NCBI GenBank assembly: GCA_004335835.1
Contig: RWJK01001070.1
Span: forward strand, 25,722 to 89,721
Direction of reading: 5' to 3'
Length of the DNA: 64,000 nucleotides
Origin: Scenedesmus sp. ARA3
Lineage: Eukaryota > Chlorophyta > Chlorophyceae > Sphaeropleales > Scenedesmaceae
The translations under genes and the position numbers were made by a program. Shown here one piece after another: positions 35,069-46,578 of the stretch (position 1 is its first letter; each line of letters starts with the position of its first letter). The notes under the pieces were generated by a model. That model searched no databases, had not been told where the DNA came from, and saw nothing but the letters and a program-made list of their open reading frames with translations.

Positions 35069-38000
35069 GCTTCAGAACGTCAGCATTTCAGTCAGCAGAT
35101 CACAGTCGTTTGATCTATTGTGTTTTTAAAATTTTGGACTGGGCCCTCACACAAGTCGTGTCTGCTTCAAGCAGGACAACTGGTGCAGCAGCAGCACAGC
35201 AGCAGGGTCCAGGCCCGTGCATCTTCACCTGCCGATGCCGACACCTGGGCTCCATATCGACGTGGTGTGTCGTGGTTGTTGAACCGGGTGTCTGCCAATG
35301 TGGCTGCCTTGCCCAAGCACGTTCATGTCGTGAGAGTGCAGGCCACCGGTTGATTGTGTCGCAGGAGGTGAAGCTGGCACGCAGACGATTGATCCTGATT
35401 TTGTATGGATTAGTTTCATATTTCTCGACAGCTGGCTGCGTGCACATCAGCACGCCAAGGCTGCGTGATTTATTGTGCCGGTTGTAACGGTTGCAATGAC
35501 ATGTTGCAGTCAGGCCTAGTTCCTTGCTGGAATTTCGGGAACGGTGGTGTGAAGGACCGTTGAGCACATGGAACGCCCCTTAAAACGCACACAAACGTTC
35601 CTGTCAAGTCAGCTACCAACTGTCAGAAAGCATTTGCTGTTGATTTGAAACTATTGATGGGCTCAGCAAGGGCCCGTTGACTCCCCTAACTCCCTGTCAC
35701 ACCCCTTCAAGGGTGACGGTTGTACTATGTGCGATGGTGGAGCCCATCAGGGTAATTCATAGACCAGATTGTTACGCAAGCGTCGTTGGAAACCAGGGCA
35801 ACAACATGCCATTGCCCTGGCCAGGGTGTGCCATGGCACAACACCAGCAAATGTTGATGTGCCTCAAACAAGGTGGTGGTGCACCACCTGATGGTAGCGG
35901 TGGTGAATGTGGTGCTGGCCGCACCCCTTTCAGGGGGTGCGACACCCAAAGCCCGGTTGCGGCCCGTAGGCAGTAGCATGACACAAAAGGACCAACAACT
36001 AGTGAGTACTCGTAGCGGACTGGCTCTGATTCTCTCCGCCTTCCCGTCAAACAAGCCTGGATGTTTATTCATGAAGGAGTCACACCCCTTTTCAACAAGA
36101 GCCATGCGGTGTTCACAAACCAAAGATGCATAGGCATGTTGCATACCCTGAGGGCCCAAGGCTCGGGATCACGGACACCATGCCCGTTGCTCACCAGAGG
36201 CACGCCATGGCAAATGTTGGCTAGTCGAGTAGTATTGTTCGGCTGTATACCAACTCAAGTGCAAGACACGTCTGAGCATACATAACAGCCTAGACAAAGC
36301 ATGCGCACATGCACCACACACAAGCATGTGGCATATATTGTCTATTGTATGCAAGAACACCACCGCAATGATGACAAGCTGAGTGAACAGGTCAGAGATG
36401 TAGGCTAGATGTAGCTGCACCTATAGGTGCAGACGACCACCGCAACCTACAAGCATGCACAGAGATCGACCAACCTGCAGGCATACCAAAGGACCTATCA
36501 CATGGTTGAAGCTTGCAGGCATACCAAGGGGCCAACCGACCTGCAGGCACACCAAGCGATCAAAGCAGCATGCACGCATACCAAAGGATCAACCGACCTG
36601 CAGACACACCGAGGGACCGAAGCAGCATGTAGGCACACCAAGGGACCGACACAGCATGAAAGCACTGCTTGGGTTGGCCCCAACGGACCGAGTCGAGGCA
36701 GTTTGTGGGCACATTAAGCGACTGAAGCAGCATGCAGGCATACCAAGGGACTAAACAGCATGCATGCATACAAAGGCACCGAAGGAGATGCAGGCGATTC
36801 GCGGGACCGTTGTTCCTGTCATACCTGTTCTTTGGCACAAGCATGCACCGCGTGTGTATACCGTTTGCATGTGAGCAATGGGCCGGGTGTGTGCTTTGCT
36901 ATGGCAACGGTGGCAACACAGGGGCGCACCTAGCAATGGTGTGGTGAATCAAAGGCACACACATATCTTTGTGTCGAGACACGCATCCTCAGCGGTTGTC
37001 AATGTTGCATAGCGCTGATCAGCACCCAGCTCAGAACAGTGTGCACAACCAGTGAGAGCACGCGTCATACGCCAAAGGCAGTGCACGCAATGCAGCAACA
37101 CCGCCTCTGGGGCCACTCCATGAACCACAACAGTCTGCCGCAGTTGGCAACCGCGCTGCTCAGCAAGTTGCCGCCGAACGGCTCACCACGAGGCCACAGT
37201 TGAATTGTTGTGGCGGGCAGCAGAGGTCACGCGTGATGGTGGTTGCGCTGAGCAAGATCCTCCACCATGGCTGCCCAGATGTGTAAGCCACAAACAAGCA
37301 CCCAAGCAACATCACATCAGTAATCCTACACAGCAACGACACAACTCCAACAAGTATCACAGCTACAAATAGGTAAGTTGTAACATGCAGATGCACCTGC
37401 TCCCCAAGTTGTGATCACCGCTTTCTCTGATGGAAACACAAACATCTGTGCAAAAGGATTGCTGGGTTGTGCTGTCAAATCTGCTTCAACATCTGCTGGT
37501 GGTGACCAGCAGCCCACCGCCCTCGTCTACAGACATATGCTGTTTGATCCACCATCATGTCTGATGCAAGAGCCGCGGCACGGTGGCCCATTGCCCACAA
37601 GTACACACAAGTATATACGAGGGCTGCAAAAGCGACTCAGTATAGGCCACGCAGTGACAGGTCGCCCGCCCATGCCACACACTAGTGAGACGCGGCGCAA
37701 CACGCAGTAGTACAATATTATAGTAGATAGCTCCTTTATGCCAGGCAGCACATAAAAAACCACAACCTTCAACCTGGCTCAGCATGCCCTGATTCGTTAG
37801 TAAGCGTTTGGTGACATAACAACACAGCAGTGCCATCCCATGTGGTGGGCCGTAACAACAACTCAATGTGGCTTCCAACAACCACAACATGCAGTTGTTC
37901 CATTCCGTGGTGTGAGAATGGAAGAGACCTGGAATGCACCTCCGCCGGGCTGTGTGATGTTGCGAGTGAACTGGGTTGCACCTGTGTCAGGGGAATGGAC

Positions 38001-38232
38001 ACAGCAGCAAGTATATGAAGGTGGCACACTGTCCACAGCCTTGCAAGGCTGCAACAGCATCATCACGGCTGTTGCCGAGTGCAGCATGCTATCAATTGCA
38101 ACATGCTCCCTGCAACTTGCTGGGCGGCACCACTTCATCTTACAAGCCTTGCTGAAGCGTGCAGTGCAAACACACCATGCGGTAGCTCATTCGTTCATGT
38201 ATTCATGCAGCTGCCGTTGCTTTGGTACCTGC
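35069..38232. other. No supported gene; CTG-poor region
   Basis: In contrast to the flanking genes there are almost no CAG/CTG tracts here. ORFs up to about 170 codons exist on both strands, but none shows a domain or a splice-consistent chain. A perfect 14-bp palindrome, ggtggtgcaccacc, lies near 35876. The region could be old mobile DNA, but I found no terminal repeats or transposase. Confidence 0.45.
36440..36790. repeat. Diverged minisatellite of about 32 bp
   Basis: Units of the type caggcacaccaagggaccga followed by agcagcatg or acctg recur about nine times with substitutions and small indels. The array produces two long overlapping plus-strand ORFs that are unlikely to be genes. Confidence 0.8.
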
Positions 38233-38382
38233 TTATGCGGAACCCTCTGCAGCTGGCGGTTCGTCATCAGAGCTGCGCGTGCTGCTGCTGCTGCTGCTGC
38301 CGCTGCTGCCGCCCAGCTCAGTCAGCTCTGCATCACCTGCAGATGACACAGTTATGTTATCAGTTCCAAAGGACAGGGTGCC

Positions 38383-39752
38383 CTATGTGGCAACCTGCTG
38401 CACTGCTGCCGTGTCAAGAGTCACAGCCACAGATGTCATGGACTGCTCCACGTATTCCGCTGATGTGCTCGGTGCCGGGGCGCTTGATATTCCAAACAGC
38501 GCCGCCCAATCCACACCACCCCCGCCCATCAATCCGAGGAAGTTGAAGGCATCAACACGTGGCCATTGCGTGGCGGAGACACTGCGAATGCCGACTGCTG
38601 CAGCACTGGCAGCTGCCGAGAAAGAACGCGCTGTTGGGTCGTACGTGACACTGCTTGTGGCAGAGCTCGTGTAGACCTGCACAGATCCTGCAGCCTGCAC
38701 CACATGGACAGCAGCAGCAGCATCGAACGCACACTTAGCACGCTGAACACCTGGCCAGGGTCGTACGTTACATGGGTCGTACGTCACACTGTTTGTGGCA
38801 GAGCACGTGCAACAGGTGCACGCGTACTACAGTGTTAGTAACAGTGTTAGTAACAGGTGCAGCGAAGGGCAGCTGCCTGCCAGCTCCACTCCATGCCGAA
38901 GTATGCTGCATCAAGCAGCTGCGGACGTGAAACCAACGAGGCCGCAACAGCCGACACATCCTGTGGTTGCCGCAGCAGCTGCACAAAGCAACCATGCACA
39001 GCTGCAGACCTACTGACTCGCATCGAGAAATGCTCACCTCTGTGCAGTTGATGACTTCTGTCACGAAGCTCAGCCGCAGGGATTCGAGTGCGGCTGCCTT
39101 GCCCTTTTCACCGTTGTACTTTGCAGCCAATGCATCACCCAAAGCTTTGCTGCAGGTAGGAGTCGCCAGTGTAAACCTTGCATCTGTTCTCAGGCCGATT
39201 GGGAAGCTCGTGTTGGCGGCTGCGGGTTCGACAGCAATGGCAGCAACAGAAGCAGCAACAGAAGCAGCAACAGAAGCAGCAGCAGCAGCAGCAACGGCAG
39301 CAACGGCAGCAGAGTGAAGACCGTGTGGGTGCTGCGTGAGGCGTCCGATCATGCTTGCCGGGTGTTGATGTTGAGCAGCGGCTCTGCTGCATGTATCTTG
39401 TTGCATTATGCATATCCAGATGAGGGTGGAGCTTGCAGAGCTGCCCTGCAGGCAACATACAACGGCGATTCTATGCATAGTGAATGCATAAATGCGAGCC
39501 TTCAAGCAATGCTGGACAGGCTGTGGCGGGGGCATGGGCGCGCTAGTGACTGGCAACTCATCAGCAACATCAGCCCACCTATCGTCAAGTTCACACAGTC
39601 GGCCCTCATGGCGGCGCCTCGGATAAGCGAATACGTGCCATCAGGGCAAGCACGGCACTTGGCAAACTTGGATGAGCCCCCACGGGACCAGAAACCAAGG
39701 TTGCATATGTAACAGGAGAGGCCACCAAAGCCTGGCTTGCAGGCTGCGACCC

Positions 39753-39792
<40 letters not shown>

Positions 39793-39858
39793 GAGTAGCC
39801 GCAGCAGACGCAGCAGGAGTAGCCGCAGCAGACGCAGCAGGAGCAGCAGTGGCGGCGG

Positions 39859-39894
<36 letters not shown>

Positions 39895-40461
39895 CAGGAG
39901 CTTGCGTCGAAAAAAGCAACGTCAAAGGAAGTGGATGGCAGTCGCGATTTTGATGGTCATAAACAAAGCGTTATAGAATGATCACTTGAACTACCTGCAT
40001 CAGCAACAGGCTGAAACGGCACCACATATCCTGCAACACAGCGCACAAGTTTATGCTGGTTCAAATGTCAACTGGCGAGTTTCTTGGCAGTTGAGCTTAT
40101 ACTACGCTGCATCTGCTGCCTAGTCATCAGAAAAGCGCACAGCTTACCGCTACAGCAGACCCTTTTGCTCTGCAGCTCCTGGGGAACCAAAGATACAGCA
40201 GCGCAGAGTTTCTAGGCCCCACGCTGCTTGACACTCAAGCCCATCCTGTGCTGCATTTACTGCCTATTCATCACCACTCAAGCGCACAACTCACCGCCAC
40301 AGCGGACCCTGTTGGCTCCCAGCGTTGTTGTGTTGCCGCTGCATGCGGTGCAGGTGGGCTTGGCGCTCAGCAGCCCCCCCGGGGAGGTGAAGCCTGCCTT
40401 GCACACCGTGCAGGCAGCGCCGTTGAACTCCCTGCCAGCAGGGCAGGCTGCACAGCAGAAA

Positions 40462-40502
<41 letters not shown>

Positions 40503-40582
40503 TCAGTCAGCAGTACACACCCTGCAGGCAATGCTTTGATGGTGCCTTTTGTGAGCTGCCTGCCAGCACGGCAGGCTGCACG

Positions 40583-40648
<66 letters not shown>

Positions 40649-40916
40649 TTAAGCCAACAGCAGCAGCAGCAGCAGCGTCAAGCCAGCAGCTCACAGCCTG
40701 CAGGCAGTACTGTTGGTGCCTGGCGTGAGCTCCCTGCCAGCAGGCCAGGCTGCACAGCAGCAGCAGCTGCAGCAGCAGCAGCAGCGGCAGCAGCGGCAGC
40801 AGCGGCAGCAGCAGCATAAGTCAACAACACACACCCTGTAGGCAGGGCTATTGGCACGTTGCGTGCACTCCTTGCCAGCAGGGCTGAACAGCAGCAGCCA
40901 GCAGCAGCAGCAGCAG

Positions 40917-40975
<59 letters not shown>

Positions 40976-41193
40976 TTGGCCAGCAGTAGATACAGTGCAG
41001 GAAGTGTTGTTGGTGCCTGGCGTGAGCTCCTTGCCAGCAGGGCAGGTTGCACAGCAGCAGCAACAGCAGCAGAAGCAGCAGCAGAACCAGCAGCAGCGGC
41101 TTTTGTCAGGAGCGTTAGTCAGCAGCACACACCCTGCCGGCAGTGCCGTTGGTGCCTTACGTGAGCTCCTTGCTAAACGGGGCAGGCTGCAAT

Positions 41194-41234
<41 letters not shown>

Positions 41235-41981
41235 GGTAGTCAGCAGCACACACCCTGCATGCGGTGCAGGTGGGCTTGGCGCTCAGCAGCCCCCCCCGGG
41301 GAGGTGAAGCCTGCCTTGCACACCGTGCAGGCAGTGCCGTTGAACTCCCTGCTAGCAGGGCAGGCTGCACAGCAGCAACAACGGCAGCGTCAGTCAGCAG
41401 TACACACCCTGCAGGCAGTGCTTTGATGGTGCCTTGCGTGAGCTGCCTGCCAGCAGGGCAACCTGCATGACAGCAGCAGCAGCAGCAGCGTCAGTCAGCA
41501 GTGCACGCCCTGCAGGCAGTGCTGTTGGTGCCTGGCGTGAGCTGCCTGCCAGCAGCAGCAGCAGCAGCAGCAGCCGCCTTAGTCAGCAGCACACACCGAG
41601 CAGGCAGTGCTGTTGGTGCCTTGCCGTTGAACTCCCTGCCAGCAGGACAGGCTGCACAGACAGCAGTAGCAACAGCAGCAGCAGCAGCAGCGTTTATCAG
41701 CAGCGGACATGATGCCGTCAGGTTTCATTGGTGCCTGGTTTGAGCTTCCTTCCAGCAGGGCAGGCTGCACAGCAGCAGCAGCAGCAGCATTGTTATTCAA
41801 CAGCAGACACGGTACAGGCAGGGCCATTGGTGCCTTGCATGATGCTCCTAGCTGAACGGGGCAGGATACACTGTCCCGGCAGCAGCAGCAGCAGCAGCAG
41901 CGGCAGCAGTGTTGGTCAGCAGCACACAGCCTGCAGGCAGGAACATTGGTGTGTGCGCTCCCTGCCAGCAGGGCAAGCTGC

Positions 41982-42017
<36 letters not shown>

Positions 42018-42098
42018 TCTTCTAGCAGCAGACACGATGCGGGTAGGTTCAGCGGTGCATGACGTGAGCTGCCTACCAGCAGGGCTGCACAGCAGCAG

Positions 42099-42131
<33 letters not shown>

Positions 42132-42209
42132 TTGACCAGCAGTAGATACAGTGCAGGAAGTGCTGTTGGTGCCTGGCGTGAACTCCTTGCCAGCAGGGCA
42201 AGCTGCACA

Positions 42210-42269
<60 letters not shown>

Positions 42270-42468
42270 TTAGTCAGCAGTGCACGCCCTGCAGGCAGTG
42301 CTGTTGGTGCCTTACGTGAGCTCGCTGCCAGCAGGGCAGGCTGCACAGCAGCAGCAGCAGCAGCAGCAGCACAGCAACAGCAGCAGCAGCAGCAGTGTTA
42401 GCCAGACACACAGTGCAGGCGGGGTCACTGGTGCCTGGCGTGAACTCCCTGCCAGCAGGGCAAGCTGC

Positions 42469-42510
<42 letters not shown>

Positions 42511-43202
42511 TTAGTCAGCAGCATACACCCTGCAGGCATTGCTTTTGGTGCCTGCATGAGCTCGCTGCCAGCAGGGCAGGCTGCACAGCAGCAGCAGCAG
42601 CATAGCAACAGCAGCAGCAGCAGTGTTAGCCAGACACACAATGCAGGCGGGGTCACTGGTGCATGCATGAGCTCCCTGCCAGCAGGGCAAGCTGCACAGC
42701 CGCATCAGCAGCAGCAGCAGCAACAGTTGTCTTCTCACCCCAACTGCTATCTAGGCAACCCAGCTGCTGTTTGCACACTCACCATTGCATGTGGTTGCAC
42801 CCTTGCTGCTGGTGGTCAGGCCATTGGTGCACTTGGTGCATCTGGTACTGCCAGCCAGGCTGGCGATTGACCCAAGGGGACAAGCAGTACAGGTTGCCTT
42901 GCTTTTTTGGAAGGTAAGTAGCCCTCAATACAGCAGGCGCAGTCCTTGAGGGCAGCAGAGGTCTTCTTGCAGGACTTGCAGCCAGCACTGCAGCCTGTTG
43001 TAGTCAAGGTACTGCTGTCTGCAGGAGGGTTGCAGGCAGCAGGCGCTTGTGCAGCAACCGCCAGATCGTCTCCTCCTGCATCCAAAAGCCGCCTTGCAGC
43101 TGCCGCATCGCCTCGAATCGATGCAGATCTTGCGTCCGAGCTGCTGACGCTGCTCAGCAGCATCAGGACGAGACAGCCCAAAACGACCTTGATACGTCCC
43201 AT
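38383..43202 (-). CDS. Secreted Cys-rich repeat protein (GCC2/GCC3-like), partly unresolved
   Basis: The start codon is at 43200-43202, followed by a signal peptide (VVLGCLVLMLLSS). Exon 1 (42783-43202) has a Cys cluster (CSAGCKSCKK), then CTACPLGSIASLAGSTRCTK, but the two halves are in different frames across a run of six A (plus 42903-42908). A seventh A would restore the frame and also the phase-1 exon end. The 3' exons chain in phase: 40295-40447, 39995-40030, 39579-39743, 39038-39219 and 38383-38694. They code CPAGREF, ACKPGFGG, CYICNLGF, CRACPDGTYS, and then a Cys-poor Ala/Ser domain. CxxC spacing with PAG/PDG resembles the ephrin-receptor/GCC2_GCC3 repeats found in many algal extracellular proteins. 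The exons between 42783 and 40447 sit in a decayed array and could not be chosen. After the TAG at 38383-38385 the same frame stays open to a TAA at 38233. The function is probably extracellular or wall-associated (inferred). Confidence 0.65.
40432..42720 (-). repeat. Array of about 19 CPAG exon units alternating with CAG tracts
   Basis: Near-identical segments (plus-strand core ctgccagcagggcaggctgca) start at about 40432, 40560, 40732, 40871, 41031, 41169, 41347, 41446, 41545, 41635, 41750, 41850, 41960, 42070, 42188, 42325, 42449, 42565 and 42675, roughly 90-175 bp apart. In coding orientation each unit is (CTG)nCAG, then CPAGxE(F/L)TPGTNSTAC. Some units are intact (42405-42466; about 40980-41045). 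Others have a stop or frameshift after ELT, or have lost the acceptor AG. Units at 40318-40447 and 41226-41370 are longer duplicates differing by one C in a C7/C8 run, which shifts the frame of the second. Confidence 0.9.
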
Positions 43203-43832
43203 AACCTGCGTATAACCAGATCCAAATCAGATTCAAGCACCTCAGTGCGTATCCTGCGGGGTGCAGCCCCCTGCCAGCAAAGTTCGCAGCTCGTACCCTC
43301 CGACAGTACCACGTGGTACGGAGTGCACTCCGCTGCTGTGCGATGACGCGATGAGCCTCTGCCTGCGATGTTTGCGTACCTTATGTAGTACTGTTTCGTA
43401 AAGTTGTGCACTAGACCGGAATGCGACAGCCGTTGCCGGATGAAGGGCCTAAACCTTGATGTCCGAAGCACTGGGATGAGTTCGGCAACCTCTCGGTGTG
43501 AACTCAAGCAGAAGCCATTGATGCTGGTAATTTAAGCATGTAACTCGCCGTATTCGGTTTAAGTGCCCAAATGGAAGTAACACAGATCTAGAACAGATCA
43601 GTGCGTCAGAAGGAGGTCACGAGATTGCTGGCTTCAGCCGCAGAAGCACCCTGTACCCACGTCAATGCTATTTGTGCACCTTGATCAAGATCATGATCTG
43701 CAGGCTATTGCTGAAGGGCGGCATTTCGAGTCCTGCAGCTGACTCACTAGCTAGTGTACAGTTGCCATGTGTACCATACACAATGACTAGCTAGTTACTA
43801 GCTATAAGCTAGTGTGTCAGCTGCATGTGTGA

Positions 43833-43864
43833 GGAGTACTGCACAGTGTAGTGTGCAGTACTCC
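43833..43864. repeat. Perfect 13-bp hairpin, 6-nt loop
   Basis: The arms are ggagtactgcaca and tgtgcagtactcc, separated by gtgtag. The surrounding 43735-44000 is rich in ctagctag/actagt motifs and short inverted repeats. Confidence 0.85.
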
Positions 43865-44243
43865 ACACAGTAATCGTCACGGGCTGGACATCTTGATCCT
43901 TCTTTCTGATGCCTGCAGCTGCAAAATCAACTAGTGTACACATGCGCAGTACCATGGTGGCCAGTAGTGGTACTGTGGAGTCCACACAGTACATGCATGT
44001 GTGACATATGTCACAGGCTTGAGAGCTTCATCCTTCGAGGAGACACGCGCCCGCATCTGCAAGCATGTTGACCTCAAAGTCGTGTATTATGATCAGCTCT
44101 GGATCACAGACTAGGCACAGGGTGGGTCCTACATTCCTGTTTCCATGCCATGGTCACCATATAGCTATATAGCATGTCCCGGGACCTACATAATCTTTCG
44201 ATCAGGCATACGATTTGCGTAGATTTACACTGCTGGGAACCGT

Positions 44244-44515
44244 CAGAAAGTTTTGGTCGGCAGGACAAATTTTGAAGTGAATCACCAACCGACCGTTTTG
44301 CTCGTACGCCTCGAAATCCACGCAAAAAGTGTTACAAAATGAAGGCATATTTCGTGTCGAGGGGAAATTTCTGAAGATACATATACAGTACGGCATACGC
44401 CCGCATACGCTGGGCGAGCTATTACACCCAACAGTTGGGCCAATTCGAGATACGAGCAAAAACGGACGGTTGGTGATTCACTGCAAAATTTGTCTTGCCG
44501 ACCAAAACTTGTTCT
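44244..44515. mobile_element. Foldback element (MITE-like) with arms of about 70 bp
   Basis: The left arm, about 44244-44317, and the right arm, about 44440-44515, are reverse complements with only a few mismatches and small gaps (for example gttttggtcggcaggacaaa against gttttggtcggcaagacaaa). About 120 bp of unrelated sequence separates them, and there is no ORF of note. The structure fits a non-autonomous foldback or MITE element. I did not find a clear target-site duplication. Confidence 0.75.
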
Positions 44516-44577
44516 GCAGCTGACTCAGGCAGAACAACGGTTGTTCTGGGTCACCTTGGCGTGCCAGTTGCAACTGA

Positions 44578-44838
44578 TCAATTGATCATGGCCCACCCCG
44601 TGCCCTCCGCCTCCTGGAACGCGGCCAGCACGTCAGCGCCAGCCAGCCCCAGGCACCACACAGGCGGCTTGCCGTCGGGGGACACGCCGGCCACGCTGCT
44701 GTCTGTGCCGAGCCAGCGGAAGGCCTCTGCCTGTCTGCCACCTGTCATGACGTGCCAGGCGCAAGCCAGTGTGCCCCTGGCAGCCTGAACAGAACGCATG
44801 GCCGCAGAGCCGTTGGCGTAGCGGCTGCCTGAGCACAT
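44578..44838 (-). other. GC-rich orphan ORF, 86 codons
   Basis: This open frame stands out in composition from the AT-richer surroundings and reads like protein (GTLACAWHVMTGGRQAEAFR, then WCLGLAGADVLAAFQEAEG). I see no family, no splice partner and no CTG-type acceptor. It may be a gene fragment carried into this region or a chance ORF. Confidence 0.25.
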
Positions 44839-44873
44839 CGAGCCTGGGTGGTGCCCGGGGCTTCATTTGATTA

Positions 44874-44935
44874 TAATTACGCATTAATTACGCATTAATT
44901 ACGCATTAATTACGCATTAATTACGCATTACAGGC
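44874..44935. repeat. 11-bp AT-rich tandem repeat, about five units
   Basis: The unit attacgcatta is repeated head to tail with almost no variation from 44874 to about 44930. It is the most AT-rich array in the window. Confidence 0.9.
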
Positions 44936-46526
44936 AACACCCATGTGCACCCATGCAACATGTCTGGCACACAAGTAAGGACACTATCGTCTGGGAAACG
45001 GAGTTGAGACTCCCTAATTTGCAGTTAACCCCTTCGGTGAGTTCACGACGCCTCGCCTGCTTCGGGCTTGAGGTTGCAGCGGATCCTTCTCACACTTTCC
45101 GTGAATTCGCTGCGGTGCCTGAGCAAAGCCAAACACGGTAATGTGAGTATCATTACATGTCTTTGGCAGGTTTTCAAGTACTCTGCGCAGCGTCACGTCG
45201 CCCTTGGACGCCGAAAACCATGAACCCCCCAGCTTGTGAAAAAGCCCTTTACAGGGCTTTACCCCAAGGAGTGTGGCACACAGGAGTCATGTTTTGTGCA
45301 CATTGGCGCTGAGCACGAGCACAGTTTGCTGGAAAACGCAGATGTTGCATCATATTATCCACACCGTGCTTCGGCGGCGTCCGGCTGAGCTAGTTCAACT
45401 AGTGGCGAGTGGCAAGGTCCGCCGGACCCGGCGGCGCCGGGCCGGCCACACTGTGCCACAGTATTCCCAGGGTTGTAACGTGCAAGCAGGTCAATCATTG
45501 CAAGGATAGTGTGTGCCACAGTGGTGTGTGCCTATATGTCACCGTGACTACAGTCTGCCTTCAGTGTGCTCGTGTGTGAGCAGAGGATAGCAACTTGCAC
45601 ATCCGATGTTGAGTCAACTTTCGAAGGCAAGCGTTGCCTGTGTAGCACACATGATATGGCAACTGGCATCTGCTGGCAACAACTTCAAGCAAAGAGTCCC
45701 ATCATAGAAGTGCCATCCTTGCTGCAGCATGAAAACACTCAATGTGACGAGAAGAGTTGCAATTGCAAGAAGGACACTTTGCAACAGCACACTGCAACGC
45801 AATGTGTGCTCACATGTCTGGAAGGGGCCCTCGCCACCTGGACATGCACAATGCCCCACATGAAGTGAAAAAAAAACAGACAGCTGAGCCAGAGCTGCTG
45901 GCTGCAGACATTCAAGGAACGCACAAGGGCGCGGAACACAATACAGCACATGAAGCGAGTTGGCACACCGCCTGGCACATAAGAGAAACTGCTTGCTCCA
46001 TTGCAGCGGCGCTGTTCCAAACAGAGGAGATGTGCGTTGTGATGCTGCCACCACTCCTGCAAATGTTTCAACTGAATGATACACCCCACAATGCATAAAC
46101 GCAATGTGCTGTGCCTCCGTAAGGTCCACTGCATATATGCAGCTGTTACATAACAGCAGTAAAGGTGCTGCCTGGTTGTGCGCCCTGCCCAAAGATTAGC
46201 CAAACCGAACCAGATGTCCGGCACTACAATAGCCTGCAAGTGTGCTCGTGTGCGAGCAGATCGCAAAAGTGATTTGCACATCAAAGTGTGAAGAGATGCC
46301 TGCAACAACTGGAGCCAGACGCAAGGGATGCGCCCGGCCGCACACTGACACACAGAGCCAGCTGCAGCGGCAGCGGGACAGATGAAAACACATAGATATG
46401 TGCGCTGGTTATGCTGCAGGTGCTTGCCGCTGCAGCTCAGCTGCTCCTGCTGCCACTCCCACAACTCCACTCTCTACAGCTGTTCTTTACCTCTCACCCG
46501 TCAACCCACCACTCACAACTCAAGTC

Positions 46527-46541
46527 CTATCCCGCTGCTGC

Positions 46542-46578
<37 letters not shown>

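Larger units (their letters stand above)
43203..46526. other. Intergenic region, CTG-poor, with repeats
   Basis: This holds the 5' flank of the Cys-rich gene, the inverted repeats and AT-rich array listed separately, and several ORFs without support. Two long minus-strand ORFs overlap in different frames at 45614-46192 (192 aa) and 45739-46470 (243 aa). Neither has a recognisable domain. A diverged pair of about 50 bp (shared core gtgtgctcgtgtg) lies at 45562-45612 and 46238-46288. Confidence 0.5.

Noticed and set aside
35876..35889. Palindrome ggtggtgcaccacc as an operator
   Set aside because: It is a lone palindrome in a GGT-rich stretch with no adjacent gene; chance is the simpler explanation.
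37840..38346. 168-codon plus-strand ORF
   Set aside because: No domain and no splice context, and its right half is antisense to the extension of the Cys-rich gene.
40228..42870. Long Gln, Ala or Ser homopolymer ORFs on the plus strand
   Set aside because: These are translations of (CAG)n tracts in introns of the minus-strand Cys-rich gene.
45000..45150. Possible structured RNA near ccccttcggtgagttc
   Set aside because: Compared by eye with U6, 5S and tRNA signatures; no box elements or complete stem pattern could be made out.
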